From an uncultured Roseateles sp. (GTDB lineage: Bacteria; Pseudomonadota; Gammaproteobacteria; Burkholderiales; Burkholderiaceae_C), in contig NZ_OY729424.1 of NCBI RefSeq assembly GCF_963422335.1, positions 5,952,001 through 6,016,000 of the forward strand: a stretch of DNA of 64,000 nt, given 5' to 3'. Made by a program: the position numbers and the translations under genes. Under the pieces are notes generated by a model. That model was not told where the DNA came from. It saw only the letters and a program-made list of their open reading frames with translations, and searched no databases. Below, in pieces: positions 36,114 through 44,561 of this stretch; the first letter of the stretch is position 1; the number at the start of each line of letters is the position of its first letter.

Positions 36114-38411
36114 TCAGTCGATCTTGAACCGCGACACCGAGGCCTTCAGTTCCTCGGCCGTGCGCGACAGCTGGTGCACCAGGGTGGCCGTGGAGCGTGT
36201 GCCCTCGCCGGTCTGCTCGGTCACCGCAAAAATGTGCTGGATGTTCGAGGCCACGATATTGGCCTGGCTGGCCTCGCTGAGGGCCTGGTCGGAAATCTGC
36301 ACGATCAGGTCGGACAGCTGGCGCGACACCTGGTCGATGTCGGTCAGCGCCGTGCCGGCCGCGTCGGACAGTCGCGTACCTTCGACCACGTTCTGCGTCG
36401 AGCGCTCCATGGCGGCCACGGCATCCTGGGTGTCGGTCTGAATCGTCTTCACCAGCGCGGCAATGCGGCGCGTGGCGCTGCCGGAGCGCTCTGCCAGCCG
36501 CTGCACTTCCTCGGCCACCACCGAGAAGCCGCGGCCGGCCTCGCCGGCCGAGGCGGCCTGGATGGCGGCGTTCAGCGCCAGCACATTGGTCTGCTCGGTA
36601 ATGTCGGAGATCAGCTCGGTGATCTCGCCGATTTCCTGCGAACTCTCGCCCAGGCGCTTGATGCGCTTGGAGGTTTCCTGGATCTGCTCGCGGATCGCGT
36701 TCATGCCGCCGATGGTGTTCTGCATCGCCTGCAGGCCGGACTCGGCCACTGCCCGCGAGCGCTGCGCCACCTGGGCCGTCTGCTGGGCCTGGGCCGACAC
36801 CTGGTTGATGCGGCCAGCCATCTGCAGCACGGCCTCGCCGGTGTCGCGGATCTCGTGCAGCTGTTCGGTCGAGGCGGCCAGCAGCTCGGTCGAGTTCTGG
36901 TCCACCTGCAGGGTGGTTTCGGTCACCCGCGCGGCCGTGCCCTGCACCTGGGCCACCAGGGTGCGCAGCTCTTCCACCGTATAGTTGACCGAGTCGGCGA
37001 TCGCGCCGGTGATGTCTTCCGTCACCGTCGCCTGTTGTGTCAGGTCGCCTTCGGCGACCAGCTGCAGCTCGTTCATCAAACGCAGAATGGCGGCCTGGTT
37101 GGCGTCATTGACGCGCTTGGCCTCCTGCTCCTGGCGTTCCGCAGCGTTCTTCTGCGTTTCGGCCAGGGCGGCACGCTGGCCCTGGTCGGACACATACAGG
37201 CGCAGAAAGCCAAAGCCGCCCAGTGCCACCATGATCGATGACAACAGCAGCACGATCAGCACCCAGGGCTGCATACCGCTCTCGGCCTGGATGCGGTTCT
37301 GCATATCCTGCAGCCCCAGGCGCAGCGGTTCGCTGTCGGCCAGGATGGCGGTCTGCGCCTCGCGCGCCGATACCAGGCCCTGCAGATTGCCCAGAATCGC
37401 ATAGGCCTGGGCACGGGTCTGTTCGTATTGCTTGAGCAGGGCCTGCAGGCGCTCCTTGGTCTGCGCGTCCTTGGCACCGACCAGACGCAGGTCCTGGCTG
37501 CCGCTGATCAGGCCTTCGGTGATTTCCTTGAAGGTGTTCAGGTCCTTGCCAAGCAGGAACACCGCCTCGGGGCTGACGCCCTCCTGCGTCAGGAATTCAT
37601 TGGCGCTCTTGCCTATGCGCTGGGTCAGCATCACCAGCTGGCTGACGGCGGCGCTTTCGGCCACCGGCGCGTTCTGCTGCATCGCCAGCGAGGCCACGGC
37701 CTCGGCGCTTTCCAGCAGATCGGACGACTGGCGGTTGATGGTGCGCAGCGCGGTGCCGACCTGGGTCAGCACCTTCTCCTGGCTCAGCACCACCTTGGCG
37801 CTCTTCTCGGCCCGGTCCACCATGGGCAGCAGCGGATCTATCGTGTCCTGCACCGCACCCGAGGCCTGGGGCACCGAGCCCTCGCCGGTCTTCAGGCTGC
37901 GCACCAGGCTGGCCATGGTGTCTGCGCTTTCGCGCAGTTCCGGGAAGCCCTTGGGATTGCCAGCCACCGCCTGCCAGACCGATTTGGCCAGCCGCTGCGA
38001 CTGCATCAGGGCCTGGCCGCTGGCACCCACCTGGGCCGAGACGCGGCCGGCGCTGATCAGCGTCGAGACCACCGCACCCGCGACACCGATCACCCCGGCG
38101 ACGACCAGCAGGGCCAGCACCTTCTGCTGGCTGGCCAGGCCCAGATGGCCGATGAAGGGCATCTGCGCCGGCGGCACGCGCCGGCGCGCCTCGGCTGCCT
38201 GGCTGTCGGCAAATTCGGCCTGCATGCCGGTGGGCAGGGCCTCGGAAATGATGGAGGTGGTGGCGCCGCCCATGCGGGTGCTGGGCATGCCGCTGGACTC
38301 GGTCAGCGTGATGGTGTCGGGTGACCCGCTGTCGGCCTGCGCCGCCGCGCTGCCACCAGCAGCCGCCGATTGACGCTTGCCAAAGCCCTTGATCTTGTCC
38401 AGGAAGCTCAT
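36114..38411 (-). CDS. pilJ: Type IV pilus chemoreceptor PilJ
   Basis: The 765-residue methyl-accepting protein has an unusual cytoplasmic N-terminal stretch of about 85 residues before its first membrane segment (VLALLVVAGVIGVAGAVVSTL). A periplasmic sensor with two PilJ-type helical repeats follows, then the second membrane segment (WVLIVLLLSSIMVALGGFGFL), HAMP, and the signalling hairpin (ELISDITEQTNVLALNAAIQAASAGEAGRGFSVVAEEVQRLAERS). In Pseudomonas PilJ senses pilin and surface contact. It lies between pilI and chpA in the standard order. No CheR or CheB gene is present here to modify it. Confidence 0.95.
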   Translation of the reverse strand: MSFLDKIKGFGKRQSAAAGGSAAAQADSGSPDTITLTESSGMPSTRMGGATTSIISEALPTGMQAEFADSQAAEARRRVPPAQMPFIGHLGLASQQKVLALLVVAGVIGVAGAVVSTLISAGRVSAQVGASGQALMQSQRLAKSVWQAVAGNPKGFPELRESADTMASLVRSLKTGEGSVPQASGAVQDTIDPLLPMVDRAEKSAKVVLSQEKVLTQVGTALRTINRQSSDLLESAEAVASLAMQQNAPVAESAAVSQLVMLTQRIGKSANEFLTQEGVSPEAVFLLGKDLNTFKEITEGLISGSQDLRLVGAKDAQTKERLQALLKQYEQTRAQAYAILGNLQGLVSAREAQTAILADSEPLRLGLQDMQNRIQAESGMQPWVLIVLLLSSIMVALGGFGFLRLYVSDQGQRAALAETQKNAAERQEQEAKRVNDANQAAILRLMNELQLVAEGDLTQQATVTEDITGAIADSVNYTVEELRTLVAQVQGTAARVTETTLQVDQNSTELLAASTEQLHEIRDTGEAVLQMAGRINQVSAQAQQTAQVAQRSRAVAESGLQAMQNTIGGMNAIREQIQETSKRIKRLGESSQEIGEITELISDITEQTNVLALNAAIQAASAGEAGRGFSVVAEEVQRLAERSGSATRRIAALVKTIQTDTQDAVAAMERSTQNVVEGTRLSDAAGTALTDIDQVSRQLSDLIVQISDQALSEASQANIVASNIQHIFAVTEQTGEGTRSTATLVHQLSRTAEELKASVSRFKID

Positions 38412-38487
38412 GTCTCTGTCACCCTTGTGCGCGAAAAGCCTGTCGTCATTGTTTGCCGCAGCGGGCCGGAGCAGGCGCTGGGGCCCC

Positions 38488-39015
38488 TCATGCCACGATG
38501 CTCAGGAAATGCTCGTCCACCACCAGGGCCTGCAGCAGCAACTCCTGCCAGACCCGGCCCTGCCCGTCACGCAGCCTGCGGCCGACAAAGGCTGGCAGTG
38601 CACCGGCCTCGCTTGAGGCCTCCACGGGGGTCAGTTCTTCACTGTTGCGCAGGCCGGCCAGCCGGTCGACCAGCAGCGCGCAATTGATGTCCAGCTTGGC
38701 ATTCAGCGCCACCAGCCGGCTTTGTTCATTGCGGGCGGGCGCTTGCTTGCGCAGGCCCAGAAAGCCGCCCAGATCGGCCACCGCGTACAACCCGCCGCGC
38801 AGATTCGCCACCCCGGCCAGCCAGGGCTGGGTGTGCGGCACCGGCGTGACGGCGGGCACCGGGAAGATCTCGCCGGCCTGCTGCAGGGCGAGCAGAAAGT
38901 CGTGACCGGCGCACTCCACCGCCAGCCAGGAGTTGCCCGGCGCTTGAGCGCGCGCGGCCTGCATGCGCTCGGCCAATCGGTGCTGCAGTTCGCGCAGGGC
39001 TTCCTTGTTGGACAT
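38488..39015 (-). CDS. pilI: CheW-like coupling protein PilI
   Basis: PilI links PilJ to the ChpA kinase. The 175-residue protein has the CheW fold (WLAVECAGHDFLLALQQAGEIFPV, LAGVANLRGGLYAVADLGGFLGL, DRLAGLRN). It starts nine bases after pilH and ends 76 bases before pilJ. The N-terminal 25 residues form a charged helix ahead of the fold. Confidence 0.92.
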   Translation of the reverse strand: MSNKEALRELQHRLAERMQAARAQAPGNSWLAVECAGHDFLLALQQAGEIFPVPAVTPVPHTQPWLAGVANLRGGLYAVADLGGFLGLRKQAPARNEQSRLVALNAKLDINCALLVDRLAGLRNSEELTPVEASSEAGALPAFVGRRLRDGQGRVWQELLLQALVVDEHFLSIVA

Positions 39016-39024
39016 GGCGGCTTG

Positions 39025-39390
39025 TTATTCCAGGGCCCTGATCTTGGCCAGCAACTCTTCGGCCTTGACTGGCTTGACGACATAGTCGCGAGCGCCCTGG
39101 CGCATGCCCCAGACCTTGTCGGTTTCCTGGTTCTTGCTGGTGCACATGATCACCGGGATATGGGCATAGCGCTCGTCGCGGGTGATGGCGCGGGTCAGCT
39201 GGAAGCCGTTCTGGCCGGGCATCACCACGTCCATCAGTATCAGCTCGGGCACTTCTTCCTCAAGTCGCTTCATCGCCTCTTCGCCATTGACGGCGGTGCG
39301 CACATTAAAGCCCTTCTTGCTCAGCAAGTCGGTCAGGTAGTGCAACTCGGTCTTCGAGTCGTCCACCAGCAGGATCTTGTGAATGGCCAT
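39025..39390 (-). CDS. pilH: Twitching motility response regulator PilH
   Basis: This single-domain 121-residue receiver shows the acidic pair (VDDSKTE), phosphoacceptor Asp in LILMDVVMPGQNGFQLTRAI, Thr in MCTSKNQ and Lys in YVVKPVK. PilH works beside PilG downstream of ChpA and is thought to influence pilus retraction. It is the second receiver gene of the cluster. Confidence 0.93.
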   Translation of the reverse strand: MAIHKILLVDDSKTELHYLTDLLSKKGFNVRTAVNGEEAMKRLEEEVPELILMDVVMPGQNGFQLTRAITRDERYAHIPVIMCTSKNQETDKVWGMRQGARDYVVKPVKAEELLAKIRALE

Positions 39391-39435
39391 GGGGGTTACC
39401 TCGATCTACTCAATCAGCAGCACCGGACCGGTGGG

Positions 39436-39834
39436 TCATGGCTGCGGTCGGTGTTGGCGCACGGCGCTCAACAACTGGTCTTTGGTAAAGGGTTTGGTCA
39501 GATAGTCCTGCGAGCCGACCATGCGGCCACGCGCCTTGTCGAAAAGCCCGTCCTTGGACGACAGCATGATGACCGGCAAATGGGCAAAGCGGGGATTGCG
39601 CTTGATGATGGCGCAGGTTTGATAGCCATCGAGCCGCGGCATCAGGATGTCGCAGAACACCAGATCGGGCTGGTAATCGTTGACCTTGGCCAGGGCATCA
39701 AAGCCATCTTCGGCCAACACCACCTCGTATCCGCCCTGTTTCAGGAAGATCTCGGCGCTGCGCCGGATGGTGTTGCTGTCGTCAATCACCAGCACCCGGG
39801 TCAGTTGGGTGCCGTTTTCAGCTGCGGAACTCAA
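39436..39834 (-). CDS. pilG: Twitching motility response regulator PilG
   Basis: This 132-residue stand-alone receiver has VIDDSNTIRRSAEIFL, phosphoacceptor Asp in LVFCDILMPRLDGYQTCAII, LSSKDGLFDKARG and YLTKPF. The start is TTG at 39834, backed by AGGAGA seven bases upstream and by the lack of any other Met before the fold. PilG promotes pilus extension in Pseudomonas. It lies 39 bases after a rubredoxin gene. Confidence 0.92.
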   Translation of the reverse strand: MSSAAENGTQLTRVLVIDDSNTIRRSAEIFLKQGGYEVVLAEDGFDALAKVNDYQPDLVFCDILMPRLDGYQTCAIIKRNPRFAHLPVIMLSSKDGLFDKARGRMVGSQDYLTKPFTKDQLLSAVRQHRPQP

Positions 39835-39873
39835 GCGTTGTTCTCCTGGTGACGCGCAGCTCAGGGCCAGGCG

Positions 39874-40047
39874 TCAAATGCGAACCATCTCGAAATCTTC
39901 CTTGCGTGCGCCGCACTCAGGACAGGTCCAGTTCATCGGTACATCGGCCCAAGTCGTGCCGGGCTTGATGCCATGTTCGATATCTCCGGTGGCTTCGTCG
40001 TAAATCCAGCCACAGATCAGGCACATCCAGGTACAGGGTTCGGTCAC
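39874..40047 (-). CDS. Rubredoxin
   Basis: This 57-residue iron-sulfur-free iron protein has the two Cys pairs that hold one Fe: CLICG near residues 9-13 and CPECG near 42-46, with WIYDEATGD and the conserved aromatic core between. It transfers single electrons; the partner is not in the window. The only usable start in frame is GTG at 40047, with no strong ribosome site. It stands directly before pilG on the same strand, and a rubredoxin in this place is usual in Burkholderiales. Whether it serves pilus signalling is unknown. Confidence 0.92.
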   Translation of the reverse strand: MTEPCTWMCLICGWIYDEATGDIEHGIKPGTTWADVPMNWTCPECGARKEDFEMVRI

Positions 40048-40084
40048 GATGTTTTCAAGGGCCGTCAGACCCTGCTTTGCTTAA

Positions 40085-40106
40085 CTACAATGGAGAAAGA
40101 TTGTAG
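40085..40106. promoter_or_regulatory. Inverted repeat with -10-like arms in a divergent promoter region
   Basis: CTACAAT and ATTGTAG are perfect 7-base arms around eight bases. Each arm contains a TACAAT box on one strand, 38-58 bases upstream of the rubredoxin start. It may serve as a -10 box for the pil cluster, an operator, or both. A matching -35 was not clear. Confidence 0.45.
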
Positions 40107-40243
40107 CCACGCCAGTTGGCAAAAATACCCGGGCTTATAGGTACTTACGCAACATTCCTCACCGATTTGTCGAACATTGCCCATTTGCGATTTTCTGTTA
40201 CCTAGCCCCTACCTGCCTACCTGGCCTTGCGCCGCATAACGCC

Positions 40244-41170
40244 ATGAGCACCACCGATACCTCAGTCACCAGCTCCCAGGTCGAGAACCAGGAGTCGCCG
40301 GCCCCGGCCTGCGTGATGACCTTCAACGCCAACGACCCCAGCGGTGCGGGCGGTCTGGCCGGCGACATCGCCACCATCGCCGCGATGGGTGCGCATGGCC
40401 TGCCGGTGGTCACCGCCATCGTGCTGCGCGACACCGCCGAGGTCTTCGATCAGCATGTGCTGGACGCCGAAACGATTGCCGAGCAGGCCCGCGGCATTCT
40501 CGAGGACGTCACCATCTCGGCGTGGAAGGTCGGCTTTCTGGGCAGCGCCGAGGGCATCAGCGCCGTCGCCGAGGTGCTGTCCGACTATCCCGATGTGCCT
40601 CTGGTGTCCTACATTCCCAATCTGTCCTGGCTCGACGAGGAGCAGCAGCAGAGCTATAGCGACGCCTTTCGCGAGCTGATACTGCCGCAGACCCAGGTGC
40701 TGGTGGGCAATCACAAGACCTTGACCGACCTGCTGCTGCCAGAGTGGGAGCTGGACCGCCCGGCCTCGCCGCGCGAGCTGGCCGTGGCCGCCGCCGAGCA
40801 TGGCGCCGCCCATGTGCTGGTCACCGGCATGGCCCTGCCCGAGCACTTCGTCGACAACGTGCTGGCCACGCCCCAGGGCCCCATCACCGGCGAGAAGTTC
40901 GAACGCTTCGATGTCAGCTTCATCGGCGCCGGCGACACGCTGTCGGCCTCGCTGGCGGCGCTGATGGCCGTCGGCAGCGAGCCGCATATTGCCGTCGGCG
41001 AGGCCCTGTCCTTCCTCGACCAGGCGCTGGACGCGGGTTTCCGCCCCGGCATGGGCAATGTTGTGCCCGACCGCTTCTTCTGGGCCCTGCCGCCCAACGA
41101 GGAAGAAGAGACCGACCTTGACGAACCCACTCTTGACGATAGCGACGGAGCCCCGCGACGTGTCCACTGA
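40244..41170 (+). CDS. thiD: Hydroxymethylpyrimidine/phosphomethylpyrimidine kinase (ThiD-like)
   Basis: ThiD phosphorylates the pyrimidine half of thiamine. The 308-residue protein has the ribokinase-like fold: FNANDPSGAGGLAGDIATIAAMGAHG for substrate binding, AWKVGFLGSAEGISAVAEVL, and the anion-hole motif GAGDTLSASLAALM with its catalytic Asp. An N-terminal tail of about 22 residues and an acidic C-terminal tail (NEEEETDLDEP) are extra. It overlaps hemL by 11 bases, an arrangement I associate with Burkholderiales. The motif departures leave some doubt whether both kinase steps are kept. Confidence 0.87.
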   Translation: MSTTDTSVTSSQVENQESPAPACVMTFNANDPSGAGGLAGDIATIAAMGAHGLPVVTAIVLRDTAEVFDQHVLDAETIAEQARGILEDVTISAWKVGFLGSAEGISAVAEVLSDYPDVPLVSYIPNLSWLDEEQQQSYSDAFRELILPQTQVLVGNHKTLTDLLLPEWELDRPASPRELAVAAAEHGAAHVLVTGMALPEHFVDNVLATPQGPITGEKFERFDVSFIGAGDTLSASLAALMAVGSEPHIAVGEALSFLDQALDAGFRPGMGNVVPDRFFWALPPNEEEETDLDEPTLDDSDGAPRRVH

Positions 41171-42458
41171 ACCCGATCTGAACCAGGCGCTGTTCGAGCG
41201 CGCACAAAAAGTCATTCCCGGTGGCGTCAATTCGCCGGTGCGCGCGTTTCGCGCCGTTGGCGGCACGCCGCGCTTCATCACCCGGGGCGATGGCGCCTAC
41301 ATTTTTGACGCCAACGGCCGCCGCTACATCGACTACATCGGCTCCTGGGGCCCGATGATTCTCGGCCACGGCCATCCGGCCGTGCTGGAGGCGGTGCAGA
41401 AGGCCGCCATCGAGGGCTTTTCGTTTGGCGCACCGACCGAGCGCGAAGTCGAGCTGGCCGAGGCCATCCTGGCCCTGGTGCCCAGCATGGAGCAGGTGCG
41501 CCTGGTCAGCTCCGGCACCGAGGCGACGATGAGCGCCATCCGCCTGGCGCGCGGCGCAACCGGGCGCTCCAAGTTCATCAAGTTCGAGGGCTGCTACCAC
41601 GGCCACACCGACGCGCTGCTGGTCAAGGCCGGTTCCGGTCTCGCCACCTTCGGCAACCCGACCAGCGCCGGCGTGCCGCCCGAGGTGGCCCAGCACACCA
41701 TCGTGCTGGAATACAACAACCTGGCCCAGCTGGAAGAGGCTTTCGTCCTGCACGGCAAGGAGCTGGCCTGCGTGATGATAGAGCCCATCGCCGGCAATAT
41801 GAACTTCGTGCGCGCGTCGGTGCCCTTCATCAAGCGCCTGCGCGAGCTGTGCACCGAGTACGGCGCGCTGTTCGTGTTCGATGAGGTGATGACCGGTTTT
41901 CGCGTCGCACTCGGCGGTGCCCAGGCCCACTACGCGAAGCTGATTCCGGGCTTCAAGCCGGACATGAGCGTGTTTGGCAAGGTCATCGGCGGCGGCATGC
42001 CGCTGGCGGCGTTTGGCGCCAGCCGGGACATCATGAGCCATCTGGCGCCGCTGGGTTCGGTCTATCAGGCCGGCACCCTGAGCGGCAACCCGGTTGCCAC
42101 CGCCTGCGGCCTGGCCACCTTGCGCGAGATCGCCAAGCCGGGCTTTTTCGAAGCGCTGAGTGCCAAGACCCGCACGCTGGTGGATGGCCTGAAGACGGTC
42201 GCCCGCGAGAACGGCGTGGCCTTCAGCGCCGACAGCGAGGGCGGCATGTTCGGCTTCTTCCTGATGGACGAGCTGCCGCAGAACTACACCACGGTAATGA
42301 CCACCGACAAGGAGCGCTTCAACCGCTTCTTCCACGGCATGCTGGACCGCGGCGTGTACCTGGCGCCGGCGCTGTACGAGGCCGGCTTCGTCAGCGCTGC
42401 GCACAGCAGCGCCGATCTTGACGCCACCTTGGACGCCGCGCGCCACGCACTGCGTTAA
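41160..42458 (+). CDS. hemL: Glutamate-1-semialdehyde 2,1-aminomutase
   Basis: HemL makes 5-aminolevulinate for haem synthesis with pyridoxal phosphate. The 432-residue protein shows VIPGGVNSPVRAFRAVGG, GAPTEREVELAEAI, SSGTEATMSAIRLARG, FDEVMTGFRV and the cofactor Lys274 in VFGKVIGGGMPLAAFG. The start is GTG at 41160, with GGAG nine bases upstream, inside the end of thiD. Length and motifs are complete. Confidence 0.95.
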   Translation: MSTEPDLNQALFERAQKVIPGGVNSPVRAFRAVGGTPRFITRGDGAYIFDANGRRYIDYIGSWGPMILGHGHPAVLEAVQKAAIEGFSFGAPTEREVELAEAILALVPSMEQVRLVSSGTEATMSAIRLARGATGRSKFIKFEGCYHGHTDALLVKAGSGLATFGNPTSAGVPPEVAQHTIVLEYNNLAQLEEAFVLHGKELACVMIEPIAGNMNFVRASVPFIKRLRELCTEYGALFVFDEVMTGFRVALGGAQAHYAKLIPGFKPDMSVFGKVIGGGMPLAAFGASRDIMSHLAPLGSVYQAGTLSGNPVATACGLATLREIAKPGFFEALSAKTRTLVDGLKTVARENGVAFSADSEGGMFGFFLMDELPQNYTTVMTTDKERFNRFFHGMLDRGVYLAPALYEAGFVSAAHSSADLDATLDAARHALR

Positions 42459-42551
42459 GGCAAAAGCCGCCCGCGCCGCACCAAGCTGCAGCACGGGCGC
42501 ACCGCACTGGTGTGCCGCCGTACAGAACGCACACAGCTTCGATCTAGAGGC

Positions 42552-42578
42552 TCAAGCCGCAGCTTCTCCGGCCGTAAT
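42552..42578 (+). promoter_or_regulatory. Candidate sigma-28 (FliA) promoter of the chemoreceptor gene
   Basis: TCAAG, 14 bases, then GCCGTAAT resembles the flagellar sigma-28 pattern TAAAG-N14-GCCGATAA with the right spacing, 27 bases before the receptor start. Flagellar chemoreceptor genes are often driven by this sigma factor. Confidence 0.5.
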
Positions 42579-42604
42579 GACGGGAACTCTCCCGGATTCC
42601 AGCC

Positions 42605-44539
42605 ATGAAGTTCTTCTCCCACCTGACCCTGGCGCGCAAGTTCGCGCTGCTGGGTCTGCTTGCAGCACTGTCCACCGCCCTGCCGGCGGCGCTCTACCTG
42701 CAGGAGGCGCTGAACCGGCTCGGCGATGCCCGCCTGGCCGCCGCGGCCACGCCGACGATGCGCCGGCTTTACGAGGCCATCCGGCTGACACAGGAGCATC
42801 GCGGCCTGTCCAATGCCGCCCTGGTCGGCAATGCCAAGGCAAGGGCGGACCGGCCGGCCAAGCAGGCCGAGGCCTCGGCCGCCCTCGAGGCGGTGATGCA
42901 GCAGTTGCGGGCAGATGCCGGCCGGGCCGGCGCTGACTGGCGCCAGGTGCAGGCGCAATGGCAGGGGCTGGCTGCCGAGGTCGAGGGCGGCAGCATCGCG
43001 CCAGCCGACAGCTTCAAGCGCCATACCGGGCTGATCGCGGCGCAGATGGCCGTGCTGAGCGAGGTGTTCGATCAGCACGGCTGGTCGCGCGACCCGCAGC
43101 CCCGCACCAACTTCACGATGAGCGCCACCGCGCTGGACGGCATAGGCTTCACCGAGCGGCTGGGCCAGATGCGGGCCACCGGCAGCCGTGCGCTGACGCA
43201 GAAAGCCATCAGCAACGATGAGCGCCTGGCCCTGCAATCGCTGGTGGCCGGCGCCGAAGACAGCCAGCAGCGCGTGCGCGCGGCCCTGGCCCGCGCAATG
43301 AGCGACGACGCCCGCTACGCCACCGCCCTGCGTGCTCCGCTGGAGCAGCTGGAGCGCGACCTCGCCGCCGGCTTCGAGCAGGTCAGCCAGCAGCTGATAC
43401 GGGCCGAGACCCTGAACGCCGATCCGAACCAGTTCTTTGCCACGATGACGGGCTTGATCAAGCAGCAGTTCGAGCTCAACAAGCTGGGCACCGGGCTGGT
43501 GGACGAGAGCCTGTCCAGCCGCGCCAGCGCGCTGCAGCGCCAGGTGCTGCTGCTGTCCGCGGCGGTGCTGGTGCTGGCCCTGCTCTGCGCCTGGGCCGGC
43601 TGGAGCGTGGCGCGCGGCACCAGCGGGGCGCTTCGTGCCGCGGCCCACTCGGCCCAGGCGATGGCCACGGGCCGGCTCGATGTGGCCATCCCGGCCGGCG
43701 GCCGCGACGAGGTGGGCGACTTCCTGCGCGCCCTGCTGGCCATGCGCGACCAGCTGGCGGCCATTGTCGAGGGCGTACGCAGCAATGCCGACGGCGTGGC
43801 CACGGCCAGCCAGGAGATCGCCCAGGGCAATGCCGACCTCAGCATGCGCACCGAACAGCAGTCCAGCGCGCTGCAGGAAAGCGCCTCGTCGATCGCCCAG
43901 CTGCATGCCGCGGTGCGCCAGAACGCCGATACCGCCCAGGAGGCCGACCGGCTGGCTCAGGAGGCCTCGCGCATTGCCGGCGCCGGCGGCACGGTGATGG
44001 GCGAGGTGGTGGCCACGATGCAGACCATACACAGCAGCGCCCAGCGCATTGCCGAGATCATAGGCACCATAGACGGCATCGCCTTCCAGACCAATATCCT
44101 GGCGCTGAATGCCGCCGTCGAGGCCGCGCGTGCCGGTGAGCAGGGACGCGGCTTCGCCGTTGTTGCCGGCGAGGTGCGCAGCCTGGCGCAGCGCAGCGCC
44201 CAGGCCGCGCGCGAGATCAAGGGCCTGATCGGCAACTCGGTCGAGCGCGTCGAGCAGGGCAATCAGCTGGTCAGCCGCGCCGGCACCACGATGCAGGCGG
44301 TGGTACAGGCCATTGACCGCGTCACGCCGCTGATGAACCGCATCAACCAGGCCAGCGCGGCCCAGGCGGTCGACATCGCCCGCGTCAGCCAATCGGTGGC
44401 GCAGATGGACCACGCCACCCAGCAGAATGCCGCCCTGGTCGAGCAGTCGGCCGCAGCCGCCGAAAGCCTGTCGGAGCAGGCCCAGCAGCTGGTGCGCGCC
44501 GTCGCGGTATTCAGTGTCGCCCCGGCCCGCGGCGGCTGA
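42605..44539 (+). CDS. Methyl-accepting chemotaxis protein
   Basis: The 644-residue receptor has membrane segments at about 11-32 and 312-336 around a large periplasmic helical sensor. The sensor starts with TMRRLYEAIRLTQEHRGLSNAALVGN, reminiscent of nitrate-sensor-type helical domains. HAMP follows, then the signalling domain (IIGTIDGIAFQTNILALNAAVEAARAGEQGRGFAVVAGEVRSLAQRSAQAA). There is no CheR-binding pentapeptide at the C terminus (it ends PARGG). It stands between hemL and mpl with its own candidate sigma-28 promoter, so it likely belongs to the flagellar system rather than Pil-Chp. Ligand unknown. Confidence 0.93.
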   Translation: MKFFSHLTLARKFALLGLLAALSTALPAALYLQEALNRLGDARLAAAATPTMRRLYEAIRLTQEHRGLSNAALVGNAKARADRPAKQAEASAALEAVMQQLRADAGRAGADWRQVQAQWQGLAAEVEGGSIAPADSFKRHTGLIAAQMAVLSEVFDQHGWSRDPQPRTNFTMSATALDGIGFTERLGQMRATGSRALTQKAISNDERLALQSLVAGAEDSQQRVRAALARAMSDDARYATALRAPLEQLERDLAAGFEQVSQQLIRAETLNADPNQFFATMTGLIKQQFELNKLGTGLVDESLSSRASALQRQVLLLSAAVLVLALLCAWAGWSVARGTSGALRAAAHSAQAMATGRLDVAIPAGGRDEVGDFLRALLAMRDQLAAIVEGVRSNADGVATASQEIAQGNADLSMRTEQQSSALQESASSIAQLHAAVRQNADTAQEADRLAQEASRIAGAGGTVMGEVVATMQTIHSSAQRIAEIIGTIDGIAFQTNILALNAAVEAARAGEQGRGFAVVAGEVRSLAQRSAQAAREIKGLIGNSVERVEQGNQLVSRAGTTMQAVVQAIDRVTPLMNRINQASAAQAVDIARVSQSVAQMDHATQQNAALVEQSAAAAESLSEQAQQLVRAVAVFSVAPARGG

Positions 44540-44561
44540 TGCCCGCTCCTACAATGCCGGC

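Noticed and set aside
30759..37241. Plus-strand open frame of about 2160 codons
   Set aside because: It covers the antisense of chpA and pilJ. Its length comes from the absence of stop codons in GC-rich DNA, and no motif was found.
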